Notes under the pieces: model-generated | Told to the model about the DNA's origin: nothing | The model's input: the letters and a program-made list of their open reading frames with translations, nothing else | Database searches by the model: none | Shown here: positions 35,341 to 43,805 of the stretch, piece by piece | Layout of the letters: each line of letters opens with the position of its first letter | How positions within the stretch are numbered: the first letter of the stretch is position 1 | DNA from: Vibrio sp. 14G-20 | GTDB taxonomy: Bacteria; Pseudomonadota; Gammaproteobacteria; Enterobacterales; Vibrionaceae | DNA: 64,000 nt | NCBI RefSeq assembly: GCF_026241515.1 | Contig: NZ_JAPHPW010000009.1 | Location: 124,001-188,000, forward strand | Reading direction: 5' to 3' | Made by a program: the position numbers and the translations under genes

Positions 35341-36018
35341 TTAGAAGCGAGTGCGGAAGGTCATCCATGTGTTGTTATCCGTATCGCCACTCAAAATAAT
35401 GACATTGTCATCATTCACTCGATAACCGAGCTGCATTTCAGTCGAAAACTCGCGAGTGTGCTCACCGTCTAGTCCATAAACGTACTGAGGTGCGAGTTGT
35501 AGGTAGAATTGCGAGGCAAATTCGTATTTCAAATAGTTGATACTGCTAATAATTTGCGTGTCTTCGAACTGTTGATTCTCTTCCCACATTTTCCCGTAGG
35601 TGAGTGCGCTGTAGAGTTTCACTTTGTCGCTCAACTCAAACACCTGCATCACACCTGCCGAAGCATAATTGGAGGTGAATTCGTCATTGGAAAAGTCGTG
35701 TCCAGCATCTACAAATAGCCCCGTGCCTGTTCGTTTATTAGGGGTGAAAAAGCGAGCGCGATAGTTTTCAAAGTTATTTTTCCCTTCCAGCTTGCCCAAC
35801 ACACCCCAATCGCCACGATTCACACCAAATTGGAAAGTAGCCCCAATCCCTTTATTGCCAGCAGTAAGCTCACCTCCCGTATAAACGGCCATTGGATCAG
35901 CAATATCACTGACAGGCTTTTCTTGGGCAGAAGCGGAAAAAGCAAATGGGATGAGCGCAAAGATAGAAAGTGTAAAAGAGGAGAAAGTGCCCGTGAGCAG
36001 ACGTAACGGTTTCTTCAT
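35341..36018 (-). CDS. Small outer-membrane beta-barrel protein
   Basis: This 225-residue protein has a signal peptide (ending SASA) and a mature part of alternating strands with aromatic belts (GIGATFQFGVNRGDWGVLG, LYSALTYGK, SQFYLQLAPQYVYG). It ends in Phe, the usual barrel assembly signal. The size suits a 10- to 12-strand porin-like barrel. It lies between the sulfatase and DUF1254 genes with short gaps, so it may import or sense their substrate. No specific family was recognised. Confidence 0.8.
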   Translation of the reverse strand: MKKPLRLLTGTFSSFTLSIFALIPFAFSASAQEKPVSDIADPMAVYTGGELTAGNKGIGATFQFGVNRGDWGVLGKLEGKNNFENYRARFFTPNKRTGTGLFVDAGHDFSNDEFTSNYASAGVMQVFELSDKVKLYSALTYGKMWEENQQFEDTQIISSINYLKYEFASQFYLQLAPQYVYGLDGEHTREFSTEMQLGYRVNDDNVIILSGDTDNNTWMTFRTRF

Positions 36019-36036
36019 ATTGTTGTCCGGTAGTAA

Positions 36037-36061
36037 GGTGCGCTGTTACAGCACACCTTGT
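36037..36061 (-). other. Intercistronic hairpin between the sulfatase and barrel genes
   Basis: AAGGTGCGCTG and CAGCACACCTT pair with one mismatch over three bases. There is no T run after it, so it is probably an RNA-stabilising or processing hairpin rather than a terminator. Confidence 0.5.
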
Positions 36062-36078
36062 ATTAGTCGTATTTGGCG

Positions 36079-37617
36079 TTAGTCAGCAACCACTGATTTG
36101 TCTGCCATACCAATACCACCGGCTTTCTGTCTTGGTGGAAACGCTTTGAGTGACTTCTGATATTCTGCCGCTGATTTTTGCAGCTTTGGTAATACCCAAG
36201 ACTTCTCTTTCATCCATAAGAACCAACCGCGAGTATCAGGGCTACGCTCATAAGGATCAGCCTTGATGTTAACAAGCATTCCTAGTGGCCACTCTTCAGG
36301 AGGCGCAATCCACTCCGTTTTGGTTTTTAGGTGTACTTTCCAATCATCCACTCGGAACGCATTCAAATCTTGCTCGTTGTAGAAGAAGAACTCATGACGT
36401 TGACTCGGTTCGCCTTTGGTCAACATATCTAGCTGGTTATACCCATCCAAGTGGACTTGATAGCGCTCGCCGTTTAACTCTTTACCATCAAGCAGCTCTT
36501 GCTTAATGTCGCCTTCACCCACTGCAGCCATAATGGTTGGCACCCAGTCTTCTGAGGTCATGAAGCCATCGGTGTATTCACCTTGAGGGATTTTATCCGG
36601 CCAGCTCACCAACATAGGCACACGGAAACCGCCATCCCATGTCGTGCCTTTTTGTCCTCTGAATGAGGCAGAGCCGGAATCAGGCCAGTGATCTAGGTTT
36701 ACGCCATTGTCAGATGTGAAGAGAATGATGGTGTTGTCGATTTCGCCCAAGTCTTCAAGCTTGTCAAGCAGCACACCGATCTGGTCATCCAGTTCGATCA
36801 AGCCATCGTAGTAGGTGTTGATTTGGCTCGCGCCTTGATATTCCGGACGCACGTGTGTTTTTTGGTGCATACGCGTCGGGTTGTACCACATGAAGTAAGG
36901 TTGTTCGTCTTTCTCTGCTTCATGTTTATCAAGCCAATTCGTCGCGAACTCCAAAAACTCGCCATCAACGGTTTGCATGCGTTTAGCACCTAAAAGACCT
37001 TTATCTTCAATCGTTTGCTTTCCAACCACACCAAACCTTGGGTCTTCTTGCATGTCCACACTCTCGGTAGCGACGGTGTGAAGAACATTGCGAGGGCGTC
37101 CTCTGAAGTTAGGGTCTGTTGGGAATTCCGGCTGTTCAGGCATCTCCATAACATTGAGGTGGTAAAGGAAACCGAAGAATTCATCAAAGCCGTGCACCGT
37201 TGGTAGGTGACTATTGTTATCGCCTAAGTGACTTTTACCGACATGCACGGTCGCATAGCCTTTGTCTTTCAGCATTTCGGCTAGGGTTGGATCTTCTTTT
37301 TGAAGGCCAAGCGAAGAGCCCGGCTGACCGACAGACGTTAAGCCTGTTCGGAAAGGATATTGACCCGTGATAAAGGCAGAGCGCCCCGCGGTAGAGCTAC
37401 CTTGTGCGTAGTAATCGCTGACCATCATGCCGCGTTCGGCAATTCGATCAATGTTCGGCGTATCCACCGCGCCTAAACCACGGTGGTAGGCAGACAGATC
37501 CGTTGGGCTCACATCATCGAGCATGATGGCAACCACATTGGGTTGGCTCGCTCCATGTACATTGACGCTCGCGAGCACCGAAAGCGCCAGAGCGGATTTA
37601 ACAAAAGACTTATACAT
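36079..37617 (-). CDS. Periplasmic serine-type sulfatase
   Basis: This 512-residue alkaline-phosphatase-fold sulfatase has a signal peptide (residues 1-23). The metal aspartates are in IMLDDVSPTD and FTSDNGVNLD, and the formylglycine motif is Ser75-Thr-Ala-Gly-Arg79 (S-x-A-x-R). The serine at the catalytic position needs an anaerobic sulfatase-maturating enzyme, which is encoded nearby. It hydrolyses a sulfate ester; aryl, alkyl or sugar sulfates are all possible. It is the first gene of the minus-strand unit with the barrel and DUF1254 genes. Confidence 0.92.
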   Translation of the reverse strand: MYKSFVKSALALSVLASVNVHGASQPNVVAIMLDDVSPTDLSAYHRGLGAVDTPNIDRIAERGMMVSDYYAQGSSTAGRSAFITGQYPFRTGLTSVGQPGSSLGLQKEDPTLAEMLKDKGYATVHVGKSHLGDNNSHLPTVHGFDEFFGFLYHLNVMEMPEQPEFPTDPNFRGRPRNVLHTVATESVDMQEDPRFGVVGKQTIEDKGLLGAKRMQTVDGEFLEFATNWLDKHEAEKDEQPYFMWYNPTRMHQKTHVRPEYQGASQINTYYDGLIELDDQIGVLLDKLEDLGEIDNTIILFTSDNGVNLDHWPDSGSASFRGQKGTTWDGGFRVPMLVSWPDKIPQGEYTDGFMTSEDWVPTIMAAVGEGDIKQELLDGKELNGERYQVHLDGYNQLDMLTKGEPSQRHEFFFYNEQDLNAFRVDDWKVHLKTKTEWIAPPEEWPLGMLVNIKADPYERSPDTRGWFLWMKEKSWVLPKLQKSAAEYQKSLKAFPPRQKAGGIGMADKSVVAD

Positions 37618-37801
37618 TTATAACCCTCATTCACTATGAGTAAATCGCTGAAGTCACAACGAAATTGTGCATGTCTCAGCGAACCATTGTTGAGGCAAAT
37701 GATATAAGAATGACGCCAAAAATGGCTTGATAGCCACTATTACGATTATTAATAGTGGCTGCGAGAAGTAGGCGTTATTTAGATGGAATAGTAGCGTGAC
37801 A

Positions 37802-38698
37802 CTAGGATTGAATAATCGACGTAATTTCTTTTTGAAGCCAATCCGTGAACGGGTTATTGCGGTTTGCTTGATGAGTAAACAGTGCCAACTCTCGACGATA
37901 GGTGTCTTTCAACAGCTCCGGCGGTAAATCGATACAGCGATAAGAGTGATCAAGCAAATAGCGGCATTTCGACGATGTAATATAGATAAAGTCACTGTCC
38001 TTAACGATCTCCAGCATCAAGTTCATATTGTTGCTTCTGAGCGCAATGTGTTTATCTAAGTCGTATTTTTTGATCAACATTTCCGTCTTGGACGGCTGAA
38101 TGTAACCAGGGATCATATTGATACAGAGTGGGTATTTCAGAATGTCCTCAAGGGAATTACCTTGAATTGGGTGGTCAGCTCTTAACACCAACATGAACTT
38201 ATCAAAGCCAACTGGGCGCTCGGTCAGGGTTTTATTGACCTCCATTGGAAGATAGCTCACTCCCCAACACATTCGGTTGGTCTCTAGAGATTGGACGCCG
38301 TTATCTAACCAAGGTGAACATTGAAACGTCACTTGCGGCGCTTCTTTGGTCAGCTTTTTAATTAACGGTACACCCACTGGAATCAACAATGGGGAAGGCA
38401 ACATGATTTGAACCTCCCCTCTTAAATCTTCCAACCCCCACTCATCATTGGGTATATAAAGGTTATCTAGCTGCTCTAATAGCAGAGGCAACGTTTCGAT
38501 AAGCTTCAAGCATTTTGGGGTAGGCTCAAGTCTTGCTTTATCTCTAACAAACAACTCGTCATCAAATTGTTCTCTGAGTTTACGAAGCATGACACTGATC
38601 GTCGGCTGACTTACGTTCAAGGCTTTGGCTGCACTCACCGTTTGACGAGTTTCATTAAGCACCAAAATGAGCCGCAGTAAGTTTAGGTCTTTGGTCAT
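37802..38698 (-). CDS. LysR-family regulator within the sulfatase locus
   Basis: This 298-residue regulator has its winged helix at residues about 5-62 (TVSAAKALNVSQPTISVMLR) and a C-terminal substrate-binding domain. It lies 17 bases after the sulfatase maturase gene on the same strand, so the two are probably co-transcribed, and it precedes the sulfatase unit by about 185 bases. It probably senses a locus-specific ligand; the inducer is unknown. Confidence 0.9.
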   Translation of the reverse strand: MTKDLNLLRLILVLNETRQTVSAAKALNVSQPTISVMLRKLREQFDDELFVRDKARLEPTPKCLKLIETLPLLLEQLDNLYIPNDEWGLEDLRGEVQIMLPSPLLIPVGVPLIKKLTKEAPQVTFQCSPWLDNGVQSLETNRMCWGVSYLPMEVNKTLTERPVGFDKFMLVLRADHPIQGNSLEDILKYPLCINMIPGYIQPSKTEMLIKKYDLDKHIALRSNNMNLMLEIVKDSDFIYITSSKCRYLLDHSYRCIDLPPELLKDTYRRELALFTHQANRNNPFTDWLQKEITSIIQS

Positions 38699-38715
38699 GC
38701 CCTACTCCAAGTGAT

Positions 38716-39867
38716 TTAGAAAAGTGGAAAGTACGCTGGCGAATACCCTTTTTTCATCGCTTCTACCATTGGCAATAATTTGGGTAATGCGTGACGAAAA
38801 AACATCTCATACCCTTGGCACAAATGATTCATCGGACTGCCATCTTCGGTTGTTGCTATTCTGTTTTTAGGACAACCACCTTGGCAGAGTTCAACAAAAT
38901 CACAACGTCGACAAGTGCTGTTTAACTCATCATATTTGTTGGTGCCAAACGCTATTTGTTCTGGTGAGCTCGCCATGGTTGCAAGCTTATCACTGTTCAT
39001 GGTGCCCAATTGATGATCTTGATACCCATAATGGTCACAACTATAAACATTGCCGTCATGCTCAACCATTAATTGCTGCCCACAAGTCGCGCTGTGATGA
39101 CACATTTGGCTTTGGTAGCCCATCAACACCATAAGACAGTTTTCAAAAAACTGGATATACACTTTACCGACATCCTTGGCGCTCCATGCATCAAACAAGT
39201 CACAAAGAAATTGCCCCCATTGCTCCCCCGTTAACGACCAATCATACCCTGTTCGCCTGTCCAACTCATGATCGATACAAGGCTGAAACTGCATATAACC
39301 ACTGCCATTTTCAACCAAAAACTGATAGATCGTTTTACCGTGTTTGTAGGTTTTATTGTTCACGACCGTTAACGTATTAAAATCAACATTGTGCTTCTTT
39401 AGATAAGACATCCCACGCATTGTGCGTTCAAAAGACGACTCGCCATTTTTGTCGATCCGAGCTATGTCATTCAGAATATTGGGCCCATCGATACTGATGC
39501 CCATCATAAAATTGTGTGTAGCAAAGAAGCTCGCCCAGCGATCGTTAATCATGGTTCCATTGGTCTGCATCGTATTCACGACGCGCTTTTTCGTCGCTTT
39601 GCTTGCCTGTGCTTCCATTGCCGCTTCATAGAAGTCGAGCCCTCTCAACATGGGCTCGCCACCATGCCAGATAAAGTCCACTTGCTGATCTTTAATTGGC
39701 TGCGCGTCGATATGAGCACCGACAATTTGCTCCATCATGTCCAGAGACATTGAAGATCTTTTATCGACATCTTGTCTATTGAGATAATAGCAGTAGCTAC
39801 AGTCCAGGTTGCACTGAGCTCCTTCTGCTTTAATGAATAAGCTAAAAGGATAAGTAGATGTGTTCAT
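38716..39867 (-). CDS. Anaerobic sulfatase-maturating enzyme (radical SAM/SPASM)
   Basis: This 383-residue radical SAM enzyme has Cys19-x3-Cys23-x2-Cys26 binding the SAM cluster and a SPASM C-terminal domain (CxGGCPKN near residue 320 with several more cysteines) binding two further Fe-S clusters. It oxidises the active-site serine or cysteine of sulfatases to formylglycine in the cytoplasm before export. I chose the ATG at 39867 because GGAA lies eight bases before it; a longer frame starts upstream without a site. It matches the serine-type sulfatase in this locus. Confidence 0.93.
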   Translation of the reverse strand: MNTSTYPFSLFIKAEGAQCNLDCSYCYYLNRQDVDKRSSMSLDMMEQIVGAHIDAQPIKDQQVDFIWHGGEPMLRGLDFYEAAMEAQASKATKKRVVNTMQTNGTMINDRWASFFATHNFMMGISIDGPNILNDIARIDKNGESSFERTMRGMSYLKKHNVDFNTLTVVNNKTYKHGKTIYQFLVENGSGYMQFQPCIDHELDRRTGYDWSLTGEQWGQFLCDLFDAWSAKDVGKVYIQFFENCLMVLMGYQSQMCHHSATCGQQLMVEHDGNVYSCDHYGYQDHQLGTMNSDKLATMASSPEQIAFGTNKYDELNSTCRRCDFVELCQGGCPKNRIATTEDGSPMNHLCQGYEMFFRHALPKLLPMVEAMKKGYSPAYFPLF

Positions 39868-40109
39868 ATCGATTTCCATACTTTTTTGCCAACATATCAA
39901 CCGAAAATCAATCAAACAATAGCGTCTCAGGCACCCTACCTGCACACGCCGTAGAGTCGCTTCACCACCCTAAATAAATGTTAATTAAAACAACCACTTG
40001 AAGGGTTAAAAGAGACTATTAACATCCTTAATATCGGCTATTACACTCCTTAATCTCACTTGCTCATATGATAAATGCCTAATTCTGTTCCTACGATCTA
40101 AGGTGTTCC

Positions 40110-41510
40110 ATGAGAAAGCTGCTCTATAAGAAAAGTGTACTGACCAGTTTAGTGTGTTCTTTGTCCAGTATTATCACGATGCCATCCCTTGCCCAACAAT
40201 CTATTAATCCTGAAGAAGAGCTCGCTTACAACTTAGGTGTTCAAGCGTTTATCTACGGTACGGGCCCATTAACCGTGGCGGCGGTTAGGCAAACAACCAC
40301 ATCTGTAGACGCGCCGATGGACAACGCCATGGCACCATTGAATGAGATGGGTAAGACACGCGTTTTATCTGGGCCTCAGGATAGAATTGTGCCTACCGTC
40401 AACAACGATACGCTCTACTCACAAGCTCACTACGATCTCGATTTGTCGGGCCCGATGGTGATAGATATTCCTCGCACCGATAACCGTTACTACATTGTTC
40501 AGTTATTGGATGCTTACTCAGATTCGATTGAAGATCTGCACGTGAAGAATGTCGGCGACCAAGGTTCCAAAGTGCTGTTGGTCAACAAAGGATGGGCTGG
40601 CGAAGTGCCAGAGGGGATTGATCGTGTCGTAGAGTCTCGCACTCCTATGGTTTGGTTGATTCAACGAACGGGCGTGTTTGGCGAGCAAGATCTCGATGAC
40701 GCACTGGTTACTCACGATAAATTCCTCAGCTACCCACTCGATCAACTCGGCGCAGAGCATGACATCGTAGAACTCAAAGCTTCGACAGGTCGCATCCCAC
40801 CCATGGCGAGGCCTGAAAGGTTAGAGTGGTATTCATTGATAGACAGTGAGCTACGTAAAAATCCAATTCCAGAAGATGCCGCCATCGTTGATCAATTCCA
40901 ACAAATTGGTATTGGGGGACCGACCCCCTTTAACCCTGAAGCGCTATCTTCTGCACAGAAAAAAGGGCTAATACGAGCCATTGAGTCTTCACAACAAATC
41001 ATTCAATACGCGGGTCGAAGCATCGGCGATGTCAATAACGGCTGGTCGATGATGTACGAGGGAGGCCGTTACGGGAATGATTACCTGAGCCGAGCGAGCA
41101 TCAATATGCGTGCGGCTGGTTTGAATGTGCCAGAGCGAGCACTCTACCCAAATAGATACACAGACTCGAATGGCGAGCAGCTGTCGGGCGACAATCAATA
41201 TCGAATGACCATGCCTGCCGATGCACCCGCAGACGCCTTTTGGTCGTTAACCATGTACGACGCTAAAAACCTGTTCATGGTTGAGAACTTCATTCAACGC
41301 TATTCCATCTCAACCAATCGTAAGGATGAGCTGAAATACGCAGAAGACGGCACCTTGCCAATATGCATTCAATACGTAAAACCGTCCGACCCAACGTGCA
41401 ACTGGCTACCAGCACCTCAAGATGACTTCTATCTTCACATGCGCCTGTATGAGCCAACTCAAGCCGTTCTCGACAATGAATATCCACTGCCACAAGTTGA
41501 AAAACTCTAG
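40110..41510 (+). CDS. DUF1254/DUF1214 periplasmic protein, copy 2
   Basis: This 466-residue protein has a signal peptide (residues about 1-28, ending SLAQ), a DUF1254 domain (YNLGVQAFIYG, VNNDTLYSQAHYDL) and a DUF1214 domain (ADAFWSLTMYDAKNLFMVEN and the terminal LHMRLYEPTQAVL). It is a distant paralogue of the 33914 protein. It lies 242 bases from the maturase gene, transcribed the other way, and 141 bases before the FadL-type barrel gene. The DUF1214 members near hydrophobic-substrate genes may be enzymes or transport proteins, but this is not proven. Confidence 0.88.
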   Translation: MRKLLYKKSVLTSLVCSLSSIITMPSLAQQSINPEEELAYNLGVQAFIYGTGPLTVAAVRQTTTSVDAPMDNAMAPLNEMGKTRVLSGPQDRIVPTVNNDTLYSQAHYDLDLSGPMVIDIPRTDNRYYIVQLLDAYSDSIEDLHVKNVGDQGSKVLLVNKGWAGEVPEGIDRVVESRTPMVWLIQRTGVFGEQDLDDALVTHDKFLSYPLDQLGAEHDIVELKASTGRIPPMARPERLEWYSLIDSELRKNPIPEDAAIVDQFQQIGIGGPTPFNPEALSSAQKKGLIRAIESSQQIIQYAGRSIGDVNNGWSMMYEGGRYGNDYLSRASINMRAAGLNVPERALYPNRYTDSNGEQLSGDNQYRMTMPADAPADAFWSLTMYDAKNLFMVENFIQRYSISTNRKDELKYAEDGTLPICIQYVKPSDPTCNWLPAPQDDFYLHMRLYEPTQAVLDNEYPLPQVEKL

Positions 41511-41651
41511 CCCCCAATTAGGTCAATTAGGTAAATCAAGTCAATAGCCACGGTGTTCTTAGTGTCCACTCGTGACAATTCGTTCGATCCCTAAATACAT
41601 GACTCAAACTGCTAGCAACATAACTCATACACTGAAAATAAGGTTCTATTC

Positions 41652-42763
41652 TTGAAAACACTTTTCATCACACTATCTTTTTTAGTAACAGGGATAGTCA
41701 GCTCTCTTGCTCACGCGGGAGGGTTAAATCTATCTCAGATTGCGACAACTAAAAGCGTTGGCACAGCAGGCACAGGAAACGTAACCGCGAACGATGCATC
41801 CGCAGTGATCACCAACGCTGCAGGGTTATCGGCCATTGAAGAAAGCGCTTGGATTCTCGGTTTTCAATACCTCGATGTTGAAACCACTTTTGTTCGTGAT
41901 GACAACTCAGCTTCGACCACGGGAAGCAGCGCGGACGTTCTCCCTCACTTGTCTTACGCATCAAGATTAAATGACCAATGGGTCGTTGGCGCAGCATTGC
42001 ACGCAGCAGGCGGCACTGGCGTTGAATACTCACACGGCGTTGGCGCGCACCCCGCTTTATTGATTAAAGAAAACAGCATTTCGGCACTCAACTTAACGTC
42101 CTCATTGTCGTATCAAGTTAGCGAACAACTGTCTCTTGGTGGTTCTTTGATATTGCAGCACGCTGCGCTTGAAACTCAAGCTTTGAACGGTCGTGAACTC
42201 CAAGGGGATAGCCTTGATCTAGGGTTCGGCCTGAGTCTAAACCACCAAATAAGTGACAACACACAATTGGGTGTCAGTTATCAGGGTCAGTTTGATCACG
42301 ACCTTTCCCTTGATACCGCCAACGCTTTTGGAATTAGCTCTGAACTGACGTGGGTTCGAAGCTTAAACTTAGGGTTGAAGCATTCACTAAATGAAGACTT
42401 AAACTTTCTACTCAGCTCCAACATGGAAACTTGGCAAGATTATGATGACAAATACTCAACCACCTATTCTCTTGGGGTTGGTGTGGAATACGCATATGAG
42501 GATTGGTTGCTGTACAGCGGACTGAGCGGTGACACGAGCCCTGTAAGCAGTCAAAACAGGGATGTTTACTCCCGCTCGATAAACAGTGGCGTATCGGCTT
42601 CGGCGCTGAGAAGAAGATATCCAATGACTTACATCTAGGGTTGAGTTACCAATACCAAGATTTAGGCCATGGTGAAATTAATGCTGATTCAGGACTATTT
42701 CAGCCTTCTGGCAGCTACTCGACCAACAGAGTTCACTTCATCACTTTATCTCTTCGCCATTAA
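41652..42763 (+). pseudogene. FadL/TodX-family outer-membrane channel with a single-base frameshift
   Basis: It opens with TTG, preceded by AAGG, and a signal peptide (MKTLFITLSFLVTGIVSSLAHA). It has FadL hallmarks: NASGLS-like NAAGLSAIE, ALHAAGGTGVEYSHGV, and the terminal barrel. The frame closes at 42638, but a second frame then encodes DKQWRIGFGAEKKISNDLHL and the expected end (SLRH). Restoring one base near 42569-42573 joins them into a protein of about 370 residues. FadL proteins carry hydrophobic molecules across the outer membrane. This is either a recent inactivation or a sequencing error. Confidence 0.88.
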
Positions 42764-42787
42764 AGCGAACTCTCAAGCGTTATTAGC

Positions 42788-42808
42788 TTCTAGTTTCTAG
42801 TTTCTAGC
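42788..42808. repeat. Heptamer tandem repeat after the FadL-type gene
   Basis: TTCTAGT occurs twice and then as TTCTAGC, 25 bases after the barrel stop codon. It resembles the ATCTAGC repeat after the ACR3 gene. Confidence 0.65.
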
Positions 42809-42965
42809 AAAAAACGATACGAAAAAGGATTGGCTAAGAGAGCAATCCTTTTGATTCCAGGAATATCATACCGCCAAACAGAAAGGCTCTAACACGCTTT
42901 ACGCTTATGGCAATTGTCGTTATTGTGATTCTCTACGTCATCATCACAAGGACTGCCTGAGACTT

Positions 42966-43688
42966 ATGAACAGCACGATTGAAACCATTCTGGGGCACCG
43001 CTCCATTCGTCAATATACAGATCAACCAATAGAGCAACAGCACCTCGATTTAATTGTTCAGGCAGGCCTTGCCGCGTCATCATCGAGCTTACTGCAAGCT
43101 GTTTCCATTATCAGAGTCACGGACAAAGAGAAGCGTAAGCTGCTAGCCGAATACGCAGGTAACCAAGCTTACGTTGAAAATGCGGCCGAGTTTTTGGTGT
43201 TCTGTATCGACTATCAACGCCACGCCCAGATCAATCCTGAAGTGAAAACCGACTTTACCGAGCTTACCCTGATTGGCGCGGTAGATTCTGGCATCATGGC
43301 GCAAAATTGCATGTTGGCTGCTGAGTCACTAGGCTTAGGTGGCGTGTACATTGGTGGCCTGCGTAACAGCGCGCAGCAAGTCGATAAACTGTTAGAACTA
43401 CCACAACACACAGCTGTGCTATTTGGCATGTGTTTAGGTCACCCGGCACAACAACCAGAGGTTAAACCTCGCCTTCCTGCACACGTGGTGATGCACGAAA
43501 ACCAATACCAACCGCTGAGCCTAGATGAAATTGCTCGCTACGATGATTCAATGCAAAGCTATTACGCAAACCGCTCAAGCAATCAAAAGCAAAGCAGTTG
43601 GTCACAGCAGATCACGCAAAAGCTGTCTGGCGAATCTCGTCCACACATTCTGCCTTACTTAAACAGTAAGCAGCTGACCAAGCGATAG
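42966..43688 (+). CDS. nfsA: NADPH nitroreductase, NfsA type
   Basis: This 240-residue FMN-dependent nitroreductase has the NfsA features: the HRSIRQYTDQPI start, AASSSSLLQAVSIIRV, an FVLCLD-like segment LVFCIDYQRH and GLGGVYIGGLRN near residue 128. It reduces nitroaromatics and quinones by two-electron steps without oxygen inhibition. The start codon has only a weak ribosome site. It ends before a strong terminator shared with the convergent phospholipase D-like gene. Confidence 0.9.
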   Translation: MNSTIETILGHRSIRQYTDQPIEQQHLDLIVQAGLAASSSSLLQAVSIIRVTDKEKRKLLAEYAGNQAYVENAAEFLVFCIDYQRHAQINPEVKTDFTELTLIGAVDSGIMAQNCMLAAESLGLGGVYIGGLRNSAQQVDKLLELPQHTAVLFGMCLGHPAQQPEVKPRLPAHVVMHENQYQPLSLDEIARYDDSMQSYYANRSSNQKQSSWSQQITQKLSGESRPHILPYLNSKQLTKR

Positions 43689-43748
43689 TTCTAGAACCTC
43701 TCTGAAGACAAAAGATATTCGATGAGCGAACTCCATTTTTGCCAGCAC

Positions 43749-43784
43749 AAAAAAATGTCAGCGTATTATGCGCTGACATTTTTC
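43749..43784. terminator. Bidirectional terminator between nfsA and the PLD-like gene
   Basis: AAATGTCAGCG and CGCTGACATTT form the arms, with A residues before and T residues after. It ends both convergent genes. Confidence 0.9.
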
Positions 43785-43805
43785 ATTTCTACGGTGCTAA
43801 CTCTT

